A stretch of 64,000 nucleotides of DNA from Cenarchaeum symbiosum A (GTDB lineage Archaea > Thermoproteota > Nitrososphaeria > Nitrososphaerales > Nitrosopumilaceae). Below are positions 38,601 to 45,257 of the stretch, piece after piece (the first letter of the stretch is position 1; each line of letters begins with the position of its first letter). The notes below the pieces were generated by a model that saw only the letters and a list, made by a program, of their open reading frames with translations, was not told the origin of the DNA and ran no database searches. The DNA lies in assembly GCA_000200715.1 (NCBI GenBank), contig DP000238.1, positions 494,154 to 558,153 on the forward strand. The letters are read 5' to 3'. Position numbers and translations under genes: made by a program.

Positions 38601-38884
38601 GCCGCTGCATTGCCGTCCCTTACGTGGATTCTTGACACGTTTATCGTAGAGTGGTCTATGGGCAGGTCAAACACCATGCGCAAAAGGCCCGTCGAGTCCA
38701 CATCCGCCGAGAGCAGCACGGGGCTCTCCCCTGTGGGCGGGATGGCCGACGCATCCGAGTTGATGCCTGGCTTATCGCCCGCCTTTACGTCGACCATGGC
38801 TGTGCGCATAACGCCAACATCCAGGGTGGGGCTGTCCCTTACGTTTAGCTTCCCCGGTATGCCTGCATCTACTAGCATGCCCAC
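29645..38884 (-). CDS. Giant beta-propeller surface protein, C-terminal 3,079 residues
   Basis: A 3,079-residue frame with no export signal of its own; I read it as the continuation of 38917-42150 after a frameshift. It contains three tandem modules of about 635 residues, each an Ig-like domain (VFDxPIDHSTxxxSxIHxRDGN) plus a propeller of about 470 residues (GVAFSADGTLMFITG blades), over about 45-1930. Then come 42-residue repeats about 1990-2390 (TADDTPSVADGGVPKREG and relatives) and a beta domain (VAITVTFSEPVSVTGAPSLLL). Two further beta regions, a run of glycines, the shared two-Cys domain, a long PEPxPEP spacer and GFLDRIIEFFASLFG follow. The frame stays open upstream of 38884 past the stop of the other part, which supports one gene. 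Confidence 0.85.
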   Translation of the reverse strand: MGMLVDAGIPGKLNVRDSPTLDVGVMRTAMVDVKAGDKPGINSDASAIPPTGESPVLLSADVDSTGLLRMVFDLPIDHSTINVSRIHVRDGNAAAGLTLLPGELSSTGAGNTVSFSLNETRIGEALAQSGPRLHFDAGALNTTVRGVFPEPFVLPLPAQKGSLNVAAQDRTPQGAAFSPDGMIMLMAGTSSDAIHQYDLPAAYDVEAAEYSGLSLATPGMEPVALVFADGGRLLIILDGAGFEARAYEMADPYNISTAAPSGDVLSTSGREVEPRGIAISPDGLSVFVTGQGSNSVHQYSLGTAFDLSTGSYSGKSVSVAQQETNIQGVAFSARGDLMFIVGTESDLLHRYELSGAFDLSGRTHTGSLYIAGTGGNAMDLALSSDGRLAFIPDSSSDSIHRYELDGPYGIDGTPTGEYGLPDSAPTGVAFSADGTLMLISGNGGDAVYGFALDPPFDLSAPRSSGSFSTAAEDTVPRDVDITADGGSVFVMGRQTDSVHRYDLASPFEITAPTHNGSFFVGETETTPNGLAFTQDGDGLFIVGFAEDAVYEYNLEGPYDLNGSMPNSSLAGSFSLRDRGENPTDVYFLPGGDVMLAASVGAASVLRYDLGAPYDIGTAEYAGSFSVKNEGTSPTGLAYSADGLRLFVTDAVTDAIHWYELGTYPVRITRFSTSLDEPIISDNASAGIPPPPKPKLISVTAETGGTLRIVFDQPIDHSTVNASRIHARDGNSTAGLTLVQGELSDRGTGDTVSFSLDKTRIGEIFNHSSPRLHFDAGALSSAYGDAFPQPFAMPLPAYRSSLDVVAQDDRIEGVAISPDGRRMIIAGTGSGAVHQYDLPRAYDVPAAVYTGISLDTATDPVDLVIADEGRLMIVLGGTNGTAHAYRLAEPYDIVNATPTGEMLSVISEAAEPRGIAISPDGRRVFITGQDSDSVHEYSLGIPFDLSTGAYSGASVNVSGQASNPHGVAFSADGTLMFITGPTSKSMHRYELDGAFNITGHTYTGSFYLADNVGSPSGLAFSADGRFVYITDFVHDAVHEYELDGPYDIDGPPVAVYGLTDGEPTGVALSADGTVMLVSGSERDSVYGFTLDPPFDLSAPESSGFFSVSAQDADPQDVDISADGGLVFVIGRDNDRVYRYDLASPFDITAPTPNGSFFVGENETFPTGLDFTPDGEVLFIAGADKDTVYKYSLAGPYDLDGTVPADSLVGSFSVKEQDDNPVAVSFSPDGRVMFAASETRDRVLRYELGSAHDLDSAEYTGSFNLRDQVAIPTGMAFSADGLRMFFTDSDSDAVYSYQLGTYPVVLAREDFPPDAPRISDDASVTISFAPKPKLVSVTAHTGGILGIVFDQPIDHSTIDASKIHARDGNGTAGVTLVQSDIVPGTGSTVSFNMSDNLGEILNYSSPRLHFDAGALRSASGDAFPRQFELPLPAYRGGFGVAAQDDAIQGVAFSPDGRRMLIVGTGSSAIHQYDLPEAYNAQAAEYSGTSLDTTIDPVDLALADGGRLLIILGGTADTAHAYRLAEPYDIVNATPTGETVFVRDQAGAPRGIAISPDGMRLFVTGQINDSVHQYNMSTAFDISTAVHSGISINVSAQENAPQGVAFSADGTVMLITGTNSKALHRYELDGAFDLAGSTYAGSHYLGSYATSPTGLAFSADGRFAFIADSASDAIHEYELDGPYGVGGPPRAMYGLSDSEPTGMAFSANGTIMLVSGNGGDRVYGFALDPPFDLSAPEPMESFGTAAREGAPRDVEFSADGSSVFIIGRGSDSVLRYDLSPPFSLAAPTPGGSFFINDFEMASTDLAFTPDGEGLFIVGTGNDTVYEYSLAGPYDLDSMPADSLVGSFSVKGQGDNPTGIYFSPDGHVMFAASDGKNTVLRYVLGSPHDTSTAEYTGSFSVRDQGRSPTGLAFSADGLRMFFTDVGSPAVGGPSVHSYQMGTYPIDSSQAAAVRSFAVPAGDKPGATDGANSARIATITGADGPDAADGAVHVKKTAVVVVDGPDVVDGLPPEGIDPIMEGDAPDIVDGLQLAKMSIIMEVDAPGIADGGVPKREGSHAAIGNSTAVVVDEATVSRMGDITADDAPSVADGGVPKREGSHAAIGNSTVIVVDEATVSRMGDITADDTPSVADGGVPKREGSHAAIGNSTVIVADGATTARMVDIMANDTLDVDDESVRNATGKHDAAGNSMPGVVDGAMTARMVDIMANDTLDVDDESVRNATGKHDAAGNSTPGVLDGATTVRMGEITADDTPSVIDGGMRNVTGKHDATGKSAPVVVDSAATVFMGRITADDTPSVIDGGMRNVTGMHDATGKSAPIVADSARTVFMGGITGYDTPSVNDEIRSEIMGDATAYDGPSVGDGATTSRMGDIAEGDAPGIADGGLSAKMSNTRVGALDKPIVGDAAHTVPVVRSVSAADAAEREGGMVAITVTFSEPVSVTGAPSLLLNVNASAGYVQGSGGTALIFNYTVGAGHNAADLAYAGRDALVLNGGSISAGNGAAADLTLPQPGSPSSLSGSSDVTIDTMRPSIERILVTGNNTLEATADEPLHEGTDGSGITLKINGSDAGGVSAELIAGNNLLVTTTDGFLTAQSITVRFENVTDPAGNPLTAANYSLSLESRTLLDNQTITMTDDDNLLVMHGDMPPEFSVIDETTEGIPAILHLGIAGDNRSAVLPSSVTVTSGEVTALLPADLDLSGLAERQITIEDPGRVPTGLDGTLQGNSIEVGQLDEDIELNEPVRISLPGRAGNDGYRINSDNITTEIGARCSADSAAAAAAHAGSGACRVDAGPDLAIWTHALSAFGAYTHTPAEIPAPAPLPRRGGGGGGGGGGSSGAIIGGGSLGFSVSFDIMADGENALRGVSTVSAAPGGTLAISPVLNPPSTLNVFDMEVSLHGADGDTTDVYYNRVGSFFGRQCDTDPVITDVLYTCDPQSAISGSGASVRTNGGFLEGMNIPLEGEFSGTMSIALRDSQGIVLANHDRDRYSIMAGAGPVPVAMVMDPAPAPVEPEPAPEQVAPEPEPVVPEPAPEPVAPEPEMDPEPEREGEPEPAPEAPVDEPGTDAAREQGFLDRIIEFFASLFG
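31860..32830. repeat. 126-bp tandem repeats (42-residue units)
   Basis: gtgctgtttccaattgcggc recurs at 32451, 32577 and 32703, and attccccgctgcgtcatgct at 32204 and 32330, both exactly 126 bp apart. More diverged units extend to about 31860. Some neighbouring copies are almost identical, so unit number may change by recombination. Confidence 0.9.
33000..38750. repeat. Three tandem Ig-plus-propeller modules of about 1.91 kb
   Basis: A landmark word (gtcgagtggtctatgggctg and variants) occurs at about 38646, 36732 and 34821, about 1.91 kb apart, and the protein modules correspond along their length. This is segmental duplication inside one gene. Confidence 0.8.
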
Positions 38885-38916
38885 GTTTGGCGCGTCGACT
38901 GCCGGTACTATCCTGG

Positions 38917-41900
38917 TTATGTGGGTATCTCGCCCACGCCGGGCGCGTCGAGCACAAGCTTGCCGCGCACGGCACTAGCTGCATCGGAGGTGATGGCCCC
39001 GTCAAGTGCATCTGTCATCCGGTTGTGCAAGACATCTGCCCTCATGGCCACGCCGGGCTCGTCGCGTATGACTGCCCTGCTCTCCCCGTCCCGCAGGGCA
39101 AAATCCGAAAAGGCGAGCCTGTCGCCTGCCTCCCGGGGCAGAAACTTGTTCAAGTCTCTGTCCCCAGTCTCGGCAAGCCCGGGCCCGTCTGATGCGCCCA
39201 CGGCAGCCGTGCGCCTGGCCGGATACCCTCCGAAATTGAACTGCGCCACAGTCCCTGCGTCCCCGTCTAGCCCAAACAGCATTCGGCCGTCATCCGAGAA
39301 CGACAGGCCATGGAGGGACTCTGTCCCCATGAGGAAGCTCCCCACACGCTTGGCGTTGACTATATTGTACGCGGGTTTCAGAGCATAGTGGTGCACCTGC
39401 CCCTCGTCGTCGGATACGTACAGCGCGTCTCCCTGCCTCGAGAATGCAAGGTCTGTCGGGGTCGGCCCGCCGAGATCCAGGGCCCTGTTGTACACGGCCC
39501 CGTTCAAATTGTACGCAGGTACCAGCCCGTACTGGAATACCGTGCCGCTGGCTCCGCCGGCAACGAGCATCTTTTTGCCGTCACCGGACAGGGCGACCCC
39601 CACAGGGTTGATATCGCGCAGCGATACGTTGAGCATGCTGTGCTCGGTTATGCTGCTGGTGTCGTATTCTCCGGGCAGCGTGAGCCTGTGGACGAAGGGG
39701 GGGCTGCTGCCCACCGTATACATCTCCGCCCTGCCGGCGGGAAAGTACACCCCCTGGGGGGAATCCTGCCATGTGGTGATCTGGGTTCTCCGCAAGGTGG
39801 CGGTGGACAGGTCGTATTCAGACGATATATCGTACCAGCGCAGCCTGCCCCGTGCATCGTCGGTCAGGTACAAGTCGGTGCCCCCGGGCGCAATGAACAT
39901 GCCGCTCGGTGAATCGCCATCCGCCTCGAGCGCGGCAAGATCCTGCACGGGGCCCGATATGTCATGGGGCCGGCTCAGCTCGTACTGGTGCACCCCCTCA
40001 AAGGAGACTGCGAATAGAAAGCGCCCGTCGGGCGAGAATTTAATCCCAAAGACGCTTTCTGTCTGCGGCGATATTGAAAAAGAGGTCTCGTATCTGGCGC
40101 TAGACACGTCGTTCTTTTCGACGAGGGTGTATGCGTGCACATCGCCGCCTCCCGATACATACATGGTCTTTCCGTCGGGCGATACTGCCACCCCCCTTGC
40201 GTCATCCTCCACCGCCGATACATCAAACGATACGGGGGACGAGACGTCTGCCGTGCTCACCGTGAACTTTTCAGAAAGCGGGAACTGTTGCACGGTGTCG
40301 CTGTTCCCTATCGTATACATCTGGCGGCCGTCAAGCGAGAAGGCAATCCCGTACAGCTGGCCCTCGCCGGGTATGTTGGGGCTCGGAGTCCTTCCCCTGA
40401 CCGAGTTTATCGTATATGGGGTGGTCAGCTCGTACGGGAACACCTTTGGCGACTTGTTCCCGGTAACGAACATGAACAGGCCGTCATCCGAGAATGAGAT
40501 GTGGTGTATCGATAGGCCGACGCGGTCGTCCACGTCGAGGAACTTGCCGGAGCGCTCGGCCGTGCTGACGTCGAATTTTTCGGTCATCACATAAGGGTAG
40601 ATCCAGCCCTGGAAGGTCCTCCAGAGCCCGCCTATTACCATGGATGAGCCGTCTGAAGAGAACGCCACCGCCCTGTCCCGGTTAAGCTCGGTGCCCGTCG
40701 AGTATGTCCGGAGGTACCGCGGGGATGGCAGCTCGTGGCCCGCGGGAAACGCGCCCACCTCGCTTGTGACCGCAGACGGCTCAAAGTAAAGCCGGGGGTC
40801 TGCAAACGAGGCTGCCGCGCCAATGCTGCTTGCGTTTACTGGCAGCTCCACCACCTCGGGCGGAGTCCCGGATATTCTGTTCCCCGACGGGGCAATCTCG
40901 CCGCTGCCCCCCGCATCCGCGATGCGCATGCCCGAGCCATCCACTGAGAGTATCGGCCGGTCAAAGACCACCCTGAGTGTCCCAAGCCCCTCGTCGAGCT
41001 GGACCGACACCACGTACGGCGTGGGATCTGGGCGTATGACATCCTCTGGCAATACATACCCGCAGTTGTCCGGATAAAACTCCCCGGGGCCGGGCCTGTT
41101 TACGGCTCCAAACTCTGACGGGTCCGTGCATACTGCATTGTTCGGTATCTGCAGGTCGGGGCTTACCCCTTCTGCCGCCAGCACATCCTCCCTGTCATGC
41201 TGTCCCGGCAGCTCGAACACATAGTCTCCGGTAAGCGTCGAGTTGGCCATGCATCTCGGCCGGAGCGTCTCATCCTCTACGTCGCACCACTGCCAGAATG
41301 TCTGGGGGGGCAGCGCGTGCCCAAAGTCCACGTGGTCCGGGTTCCGGCAGCTCGATGATGTGCACTCTAGGGTGCGCGTCATCTCTATTACAGAATCGGG
41401 GGACATCCTTACCGTCTCCACGCTGGATATCTCGCCCTTTGGCACGTACGGGGCGTACCTGTTGAACGCAGAGAACGCCCCCTCCAGCTGCCCCTCGTCG
41501 CCGTCCAGGGCTCCCGGAAGTATGCACTCTTCGGTCCCGTCGGTGTACGTTATCTTTTGCGAATATGGAAAGAACGAGTGATACATGTAGTTAACCTGGT
41601 CCCTCACGATGTAGTCCTGGCGAAAGGACACGGTGTTTGTGTGGTCGTCGCAGCTAAACGCGGTGAGCCGGGGCTCGAAGCTCACCGGGTGGAAACCTAT
41701 TGCATCGCTGTACGCAAAGGCGCCCGCGGGGATGCTCGAGACCTCGGTCCTCTGATAGGACGAGCCCGTCCTGCCGTTTACAAGGGTTGTCCTAAACTCC
41801 GTCTCGTACCACTCGACCCCGTATCCGCCCCATGTTACAGGCAGGGCCAGCTCCTCGCCGTTGGCGTATACCTCTATCCTCCTCTCGGAATCGCCTATCA

Positions 41901-42150
41901 GGGCCTTGTATCCGAATACAGGGCCAAAGTCTCCGCCGCCGGGGGGCACAGGACCGAACCTGTATCTGATCTCCGTATGGTGGTAGTCGCTTGTGCCGCT
42001 CCTGTGGCCCTCCCCGGGATCCTCCGTGGAACCCGGGGGGTGAGCGTATGCCTCCTGGGTGAAGGGTACAGTTCCGGATAGTGCCGCGGCGCCGGCCATG
42101 ACGGCTACGGCCAGCATGAGGATCCCCGCGGATCTCTTAGCACGGATCAT
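38917..42150 (-). CDS. Giant beta-propeller surface protein, N-terminal part
   Basis: About 1,077 residues from ATG 42150. A signal peptide (MIRAKRSAGILMLAVAVMAGAAAL) is followed by AYAHPPGSTEDPGEGHR, the same mature N-terminus as the 22319-29509 protein. Then come a Cys-rich domain (CTSSSCRNPDHVDFGHALPP), an Ig-like domain (VVSVQLDEGLGTLRVVFDRP) and one propeller. It stops abruptly in the short-repeat zone (VLDAPGVGEIPT) without any of the C-terminal domains of its paralogs. The next frame, open across this stop, supplies them. A one-base change between about 38890 and 38945 would yield one protein of about 4,190 residues with the full family architecture. A longer in-frame start at 42255 would add residues before the signal peptide and is unlikely. 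Confidence 0.85.
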   Translation of the reverse strand: MIRAKRSAGILMLAVAVMAGAAALSGTVPFTQEAYAHPPGSTEDPGEGHRSGTSDYHHTEIRYRFGPVPPGGGDFGPVFGYKALIGDSERRIEVYANGEELALPVTWGGYGVEWYETEFRTTLVNGRTGSSYQRTEVSSIPAGAFAYSDAIGFHPVSFEPRLTAFSCDDHTNTVSFRQDYIVRDQVNYMYHSFFPYSQKITYTDGTEECILPGALDGDEGQLEGAFSAFNRYAPYVPKGEISSVETVRMSPDSVIEMTRTLECTSSSCRNPDHVDFGHALPPQTFWQWCDVEDETLRPRCMANSTLTGDYVFELPGQHDREDVLAAEGVSPDLQIPNNAVCTDPSEFGAVNRPGPGEFYPDNCGYVLPEDVIRPDPTPYVVSVQLDEGLGTLRVVFDRPILSVDGSGMRIADAGGSGEIAPSGNRISGTPPEVVELPVNASSIGAAASFADPRLYFEPSAVTSEVGAFPAGHELPSPRYLRTYSTGTELNRDRAVAFSSDGSSMVIGGLWRTFQGWIYPYVMTEKFDVSTAERSGKFLDVDDRVGLSIHHISFSDDGLFMFVTGNKSPKVFPYELTTPYTINSVRGRTPSPNIPGEGQLYGIAFSLDGRQMYTIGNSDTVQQFPLSEKFTVSTADVSSPVSFDVSAVEDDARGVAVSPDGKTMYVSGGGDVHAYTLVEKNDVSSARYETSFSISPQTESVFGIKFSPDGRFLFAVSFEGVHQYELSRPHDISGPVQDLAALEADGDSPSGMFIAPGGTDLYLTDDARGRLRWYDISSEYDLSTATLRRTQITTWQDSPQGVYFPAGRAEMYTVGSSPPFVHRLTLPGEYDTSSITEHSMLNVSLRDINPVGVALSGDGKKMLVAGGASGTVFQYGLVPAYNLNGAVYNRALDLGGPTPTDLAFSRQGDALYVSDDEGQVHHYALKPAYNIVNAKRVGSFLMGTESLHGLSFSDDGRMLFGLDGDAGTVAQFNFGGYPARRTAAVGASDGPGLAETGDRDLNKFLPREAGDRLAFSDFALRDGESRAVIRDEPGVAMRADVLHNRMTDALDGAITSDAASAVRGKLVLDAPGVGEIPT

Positions 42151-42369
42151 ATGGGGGGGAGAGCACCCGGACGCAAAGCAATATCCATGGAATCCCCCTT
42201 GTATTGCAGATAAAATGTCTTTTTGAAAAGGGGATCTACGTGTGCCTGCGGCCACGGATTCCGGGCATGTACCATGCAGTCTCCGGACCCGGCGGGGCCA
42301 TATCCGTGCCTGATCGGCCCCAGAAAGGCGCGCTAAAAGGATTTTAAGGATGCGCCCGGGGGCCCCCGT

Positions 42370-42699
42370 ATGATCACAAAGGAGATCACAATAAACGGCA
42401 CAGATTTCCGCCTGACCCTCACCGACCAGGTGATAAGCCAGGTCAACAACCTCAAGAGCCTATACGCCACCGCATACGAGGACCCGGAGAGCTTTGAGCA
42501 GGTGAGCTCCGAGATATCATCTGCGATAAAAGAGATCTCCACTGCCGTCGAACCTGCAGTCTCGGACGGGGACCTTGACGGGCTCATCCAGGAGGTCATC
42601 CGGGTCGTAGACAGCAGGGCAGCCGAGATGGAGCAGGAGCTCTCCAACCATGCAGCCGAATCCGCCAGAAAGTCAAAGCGGTCCAGGCGCAGATCCTAG
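42370..42699 (+). CDS. Small helical hypothetical protein
   Basis: 109 residues. A short beta-hairpin-like start (MITKEITINGTDFRLTLTDQ) is followed by long acidic helices and a basic tail (SARKSKRSRRRS), perhaps a coiled coil binding nucleic acid or another protein. No family recognised. An A/T-rich box (gattttaagg) about 26 nt upstream supports the ATG at 42370. It is divergent from the giant surface gene. Confidence 0.6.
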   Translation: MITKEITINGTDFRLTLTDQVISQVNNLKSLYATAYEDPESFEQVSSEISSAIKEISTAVEPAVSDGDLDGLIQEVIRVVDSRAAEMEQELSNHAAESARKSKRSRRRS

Positions 42700-42718
42700 G
42701 GCAGGGGCCGCCATGCAA

Positions 42719-42726
42719 CTTATAAC
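42719..42726 (+). promoter_or_regulatory. TATA box of the 42-residue Cys-rich gene
   Basis: cttataac about 26 nt before the ATG at 42749, which supports that very short frame as a real leaderless gene. Confidence 0.5.
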
Positions 42727-42748
42727 CGCGCCCGGTCGATAGTGCCCC

Positions 42749-42877
42749 ATGCCCAGCTGCGAGTGTGGTATCTGCGGGCACTTCTCTGAAGAGGAGTGCA
42801 TAAAGCGCGAGTGCAGGTGCTGCATGAACTTTCACATAAGGTCCGGCTCTGTAATACGCGGCGGCGCCCGGGCATAG
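42749..42877 (+). CDS. Very small Cys-rich (zinc-binding-like) protein
   Basis: A 42-residue frame: MPSCECGICGHFSEEE, then a second cluster ECRCCMNF. Seven Cys and one or two His in 30 residues suggest one or two bound zinc ions. The frame is supported by a TATA box 26 nt before the ATG. A related Cys spacing (CDC...CKCC) appears in the broken gene at 60159-60422. It ends two bases before the convergent DUF35 gene. Function unknown. Confidence 0.6.
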   Translation: MPSCECGICGHFSEEECIKRECRCCMNFHIRSGSVIRGGARA

Positions 42878-42879
42878 AT

Positions 42880-43170
42880 TTAGCTGGGCCCGACCTCGAA
42901 CCGGGATCTTCCGCCTTCAGTCCACGCGCGCAGCAGGCGCACCTTCTGCCCGTCGGCCGGACTCTTCCCGGAATACGACGCGACCAGGCGCACCCCGTCC
43001 ATATCCACCAGACAATATCTGCCCGACTTGTCCCCGGAAAATCCCACTATCCGCCCTGTATCTGGAAGTATCCCGCGGACGGTCCTGCCCAGGCAGCGCG
43101 GGCACCTACCCGACGGGGGCCAGACCGTATGCTTGCATGAGCTGCAATAGTCCGGGGATATCCCGCTCAT
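42880..43170 (-). CDS. DUF35 OB-fold/zinc-ribbon acyl-CoA partner protein
   Basis: 96 residues. A rubredoxin-like zinc ribbon (YCSSC...GRCPRC) is followed by an OB-fold (GRIVGFSGDKSGRYCLVDMDGVRLVASYSG). DUF35 proteins bind next to thiolases and, in archaea, can bridge thiolase and HMG-CoA synthase to channel acetoacetyl-CoA. The ATG overlaps the thiolase stop (ATGA), so the two are translationally coupled and probably form a complex. Confidence 0.85.
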   Translation of the reverse strand: MSGISPDYCSSCKHTVWPPSGRCPRCLGRTVRGILPDTGRIVGFSGDKSGRYCLVDMDGVRLVASYSGKSPADGQKVRLLRAWTEGGRSRFEVGPS

Positions 43171-44270
43171 GCTTCCATCACCAGTACCGTGGACGATGTG
43201 GCCGCCGCCGACATGTTGTGTACAAGGCCTGCCGCGGCCCCCTCTACCTGCCTGCCTTTTGCAGCGCCTTGCAGCTGCATTACTATCTCGTTTGCCTGCG
43301 CTATCCCCGTGGCCCCGAGCGGGTGGCCTGCGCCAATCAGGCCGCCCCGGGGATTTACAAAGTTATCCCCGGTCTCGTAGAGCTTGCTGCAAAATGCAGC
43401 ACCCCTGCCCTTGCCTGCAATTCCAATCCCCTCGAGAGCCATCGGCTCGCATATCCCAAACGCGTCGTGCAGCTCCATCACATCAATCTCCTTTGCGGAC
43501 CTGTTCGATGCGGCCAGCGCGTCTGCTGCCGCCATTGCAGTGGATTCCATGTGTACAAGCGGGCCCGCGCCCGAGAGAGAAGCAGAGACAGTCCTCTGGC
43601 CTATCCCCGATATGCGCACCGGCGCCTCCTGGCCCCGGGCCGCATCTTTTGATGCCAGCAGAATGGCGGCCCCGCCGCTGCACTCCCTTGAGCACTCGTA
43701 TAGCTTCAAGTCGTCGGTTATGCTGCGCGATTCAAGCACGTCTTGTATAGTTATATCCATGGCCGAGCACGCGCGCGGATTCGATGCGGCATTGCGGTGG
43801 TTCTTTGCGGCAACTGCCGCAAGATCCTCTGCGCTTGCGCCGTGCTCCCTCTTGTAGGCGCCAGCAAATAGCGACGCCCAGAATACCGGCTCCGGGTATC
43901 CTCCCCGCGACTGGTCCCACTCGAGGATGCCTCCGGGGCTCTTGCTCTTTTCTGCCCCTGCCACAAGGACCACCTCTGCCATGCCGCTAGCTATGTATGA
44001 TACGCCCGATACTATCGCGCTGGTCCCTGAACTGCACAGGCTCTCGACAGTATGCGCAATTCTAGGCGTTATCCCGCACTTTTCTGCCAGTATCGCCCCG
44101 AGATACTTTGAGTTGTCGTTTGTCGATGCTATGACCGCATCGACGCTCTCCCGCTGTATGTCCGTGCCCAAGAACAGCTCGGCTGACGCCTCCAGCAGGC
44201 TCTCCTCGACGGGCACATCCTGCAGGCCGAATTTTGTGCCCCCGGTACCCACGGCAAAGACCGGCCTCAC
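43167..44270 (-). CDS. Thiolase-family acetyl-CoA acetyltransferase
   Basis: 367 residues from a GTG start at 44270 that overlaps the upstream stop (GTGA). Thiolase features: the nucleophile region ESLCSSGTSAIVSG (Cys), the later ELHDAFGICEPMALEGIG and, near the C-terminus, PRGGLIGAGHPLGATGIAQ with the catalytic His. It belongs to the archaeal/SCP2-like thiolases, which condense or cleave acetyl-CoA units for the mevalonate pathway and, in ammonia-oxidising archaea, possibly the 3-hydroxypropionate/4-hydroxybutyrate cycle. The classical second active-site Cys near the C-terminus is not obvious. The DUF35 partner follows immediately. Confidence 0.9.
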   Translation of the reverse strand: MRPVFAVGTGGTKFGLQDVPVEESLLEASAELFLGTDIQRESVDAVIASTNDNSKYLGAILAEKCGITPRIAHTVESLCSSGTSAIVSGVSYIASGMAEVVLVAGAEKSKSPGGILEWDQSRGGYPEPVFWASLFAGAYKREHGASAEDLAAVAAKNHRNAASNPRACSAMDITIQDVLESRSITDDLKLYECSRECSGGAAILLASKDAARGQEAPVRISGIGQRTVSASLSGAGPLVHMESTAMAAADALAASNRSAKEIDVMELHDAFGICEPMALEGIGIAGKGRGAAFCSKLYETGDNFVNPRGGLIGAGHPLGATGIAQANEIVMQLQGAAKGRQVEGAAAGLVHNMSAAATSSTVLVMEA

Positions 44271-45229
44271 GCCCCCTCCATCGCCGATGCAATCAGCCTG
44301 CACGATTCTAGCGCGTCCCCCACGGGGTTGAGCTGTATAATCGGCAGGTCTATCCCCGCAGCGGCAAACCTCTCGATACCCTTCCTGCACTCGTCGGGCG
44401 TCCCGCATACTGCAAGCTCGGATACCATGCGTGGGGTCACCTGCCCGGCTGCAGCCTCAATCCCGGATTTTTTATACTCGCCGTATATGTTGCCCACCTC
44501 TGCATCAAACCCGCTTGCCGCCAGAAACTCCCTGTATATGCTGCCAACTGAGACGTAAAAGGCGACAGTCGTCCTGGCCCTGGCTGCCGCCGCCTCTGAA
44601 TCATGCGAGACGGCAGTTATCACCTGGCAGGCCGCATCTATCTTGCGCCGCGACTGCATCCTCTTTATCGTCCCCCGCAGCTCCCCGAGGGGCCGCAGGA
44701 ACAACAGCGCCCCGTCGGCTATCTCCCATGCGAGCTCTAGCATTCGGCGGTTCACCGCCGCCATATACACAGGTATTTGTTCCCTGACGGGCTTTACTAT
44801 CAGCGTAAAGCCCTTGAGCTTGAAGAACTCGCCCGAATAGTCTATCCTATTCCCCGATGATGCCAGCCGAACCACCTCGACATACTCGCGCATCCTCTCT
44901 ACGGGCCGCTCAAAGCTCATTCCGTGCAGGCCCCCCACTATCGGCGGGCTGCCGGCGCCAAGGCCCATCACCATGCGGCCGCCTGAGAGCGCATCCACTG
45001 TTACCGCCCCCATTGCTGCAAGCGCAGGGCTCCTCGAATAGATGTTGGTTATAGACGAGCCCACTTTGCAGCCGACTACCTGCGATACTGCCGACAGCAT
45101 TGCAAAGTTCTCCATCCCCCACGTCTCTGGAATCCAGACCGTATCGGGCCGCGCGGAATCCAGTATCTTGGAGCAGCCGAGCACCTCGCCTATCGATAGC
45201 AGCGAGCCCAAGCTGTATGATACCCTCAT
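44267..45229 (-). CDS. Luciferase-like F420-dependent oxidoreductase (methylene-H4MPT reductase type)
   Basis: 320 residues from ATG 45229, chosen because a taaac-type box lies about 26 nt upstream and MRVSYSLGSLLSIGEVL matches the family's first strand. LLM-class features include PDTVWIPETWGMENF, the SSITNIYSRSPALAAMGAVTVDALSGGR block with AxxAxTVDxLSxGR, and MVMGLGAGSP. Such enzymes use coenzyme F420 or FMN to reduce C1-carrier or related substrates; the exact substrate is unknown. It heads an operon with the thiolase and DUF35 genes through four-base overlaps, hinting at shared acyl-CoA or cofactor metabolism. Confidence 0.85.
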   Translation of the reverse strand: MRVSYSLGSLLSIGEVLGCSKILDSARPDTVWIPETWGMENFAMLSAVSQVVGCKVGSSITNIYSRSPALAAMGAVTVDALSGGRMVMGLGAGSPPIVGGLHGMSFERPVERMREYVEVVRLASSGNRIDYSGEFFKLKGFTLIVKPVREQIPVYMAAVNRRMLELAWEIADGALLFLRPLGELRGTIKRMQSRRKIDAACQVITAVSHDSEAAAARARTTVAFYVSVGSIYREFLAASGFDAEVGNIYGEYKKSGIEAAAGQVTPRMVSELAVCGTPDECRKGIERFAAAGIDLPIIQLNPVGDALESCRLIASAMEGA

Positions 45230-45257
45230 GCGGCGCCGGGGCGCCGTACATTGCAGT

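Noticed and set aside
22900-42000. Many long open frames on the plus strand opposite the giant minus-strand genes (for example 25710-27650, 31676-33088, 39488-40594)
   Set aside because: They lack promoters and signal peptides, consist of Ser/Pro/Thr/Arg-biased shadow sequence, and run antisense to coherent domain-rich proteins; high GC content alone keeps such frames open.
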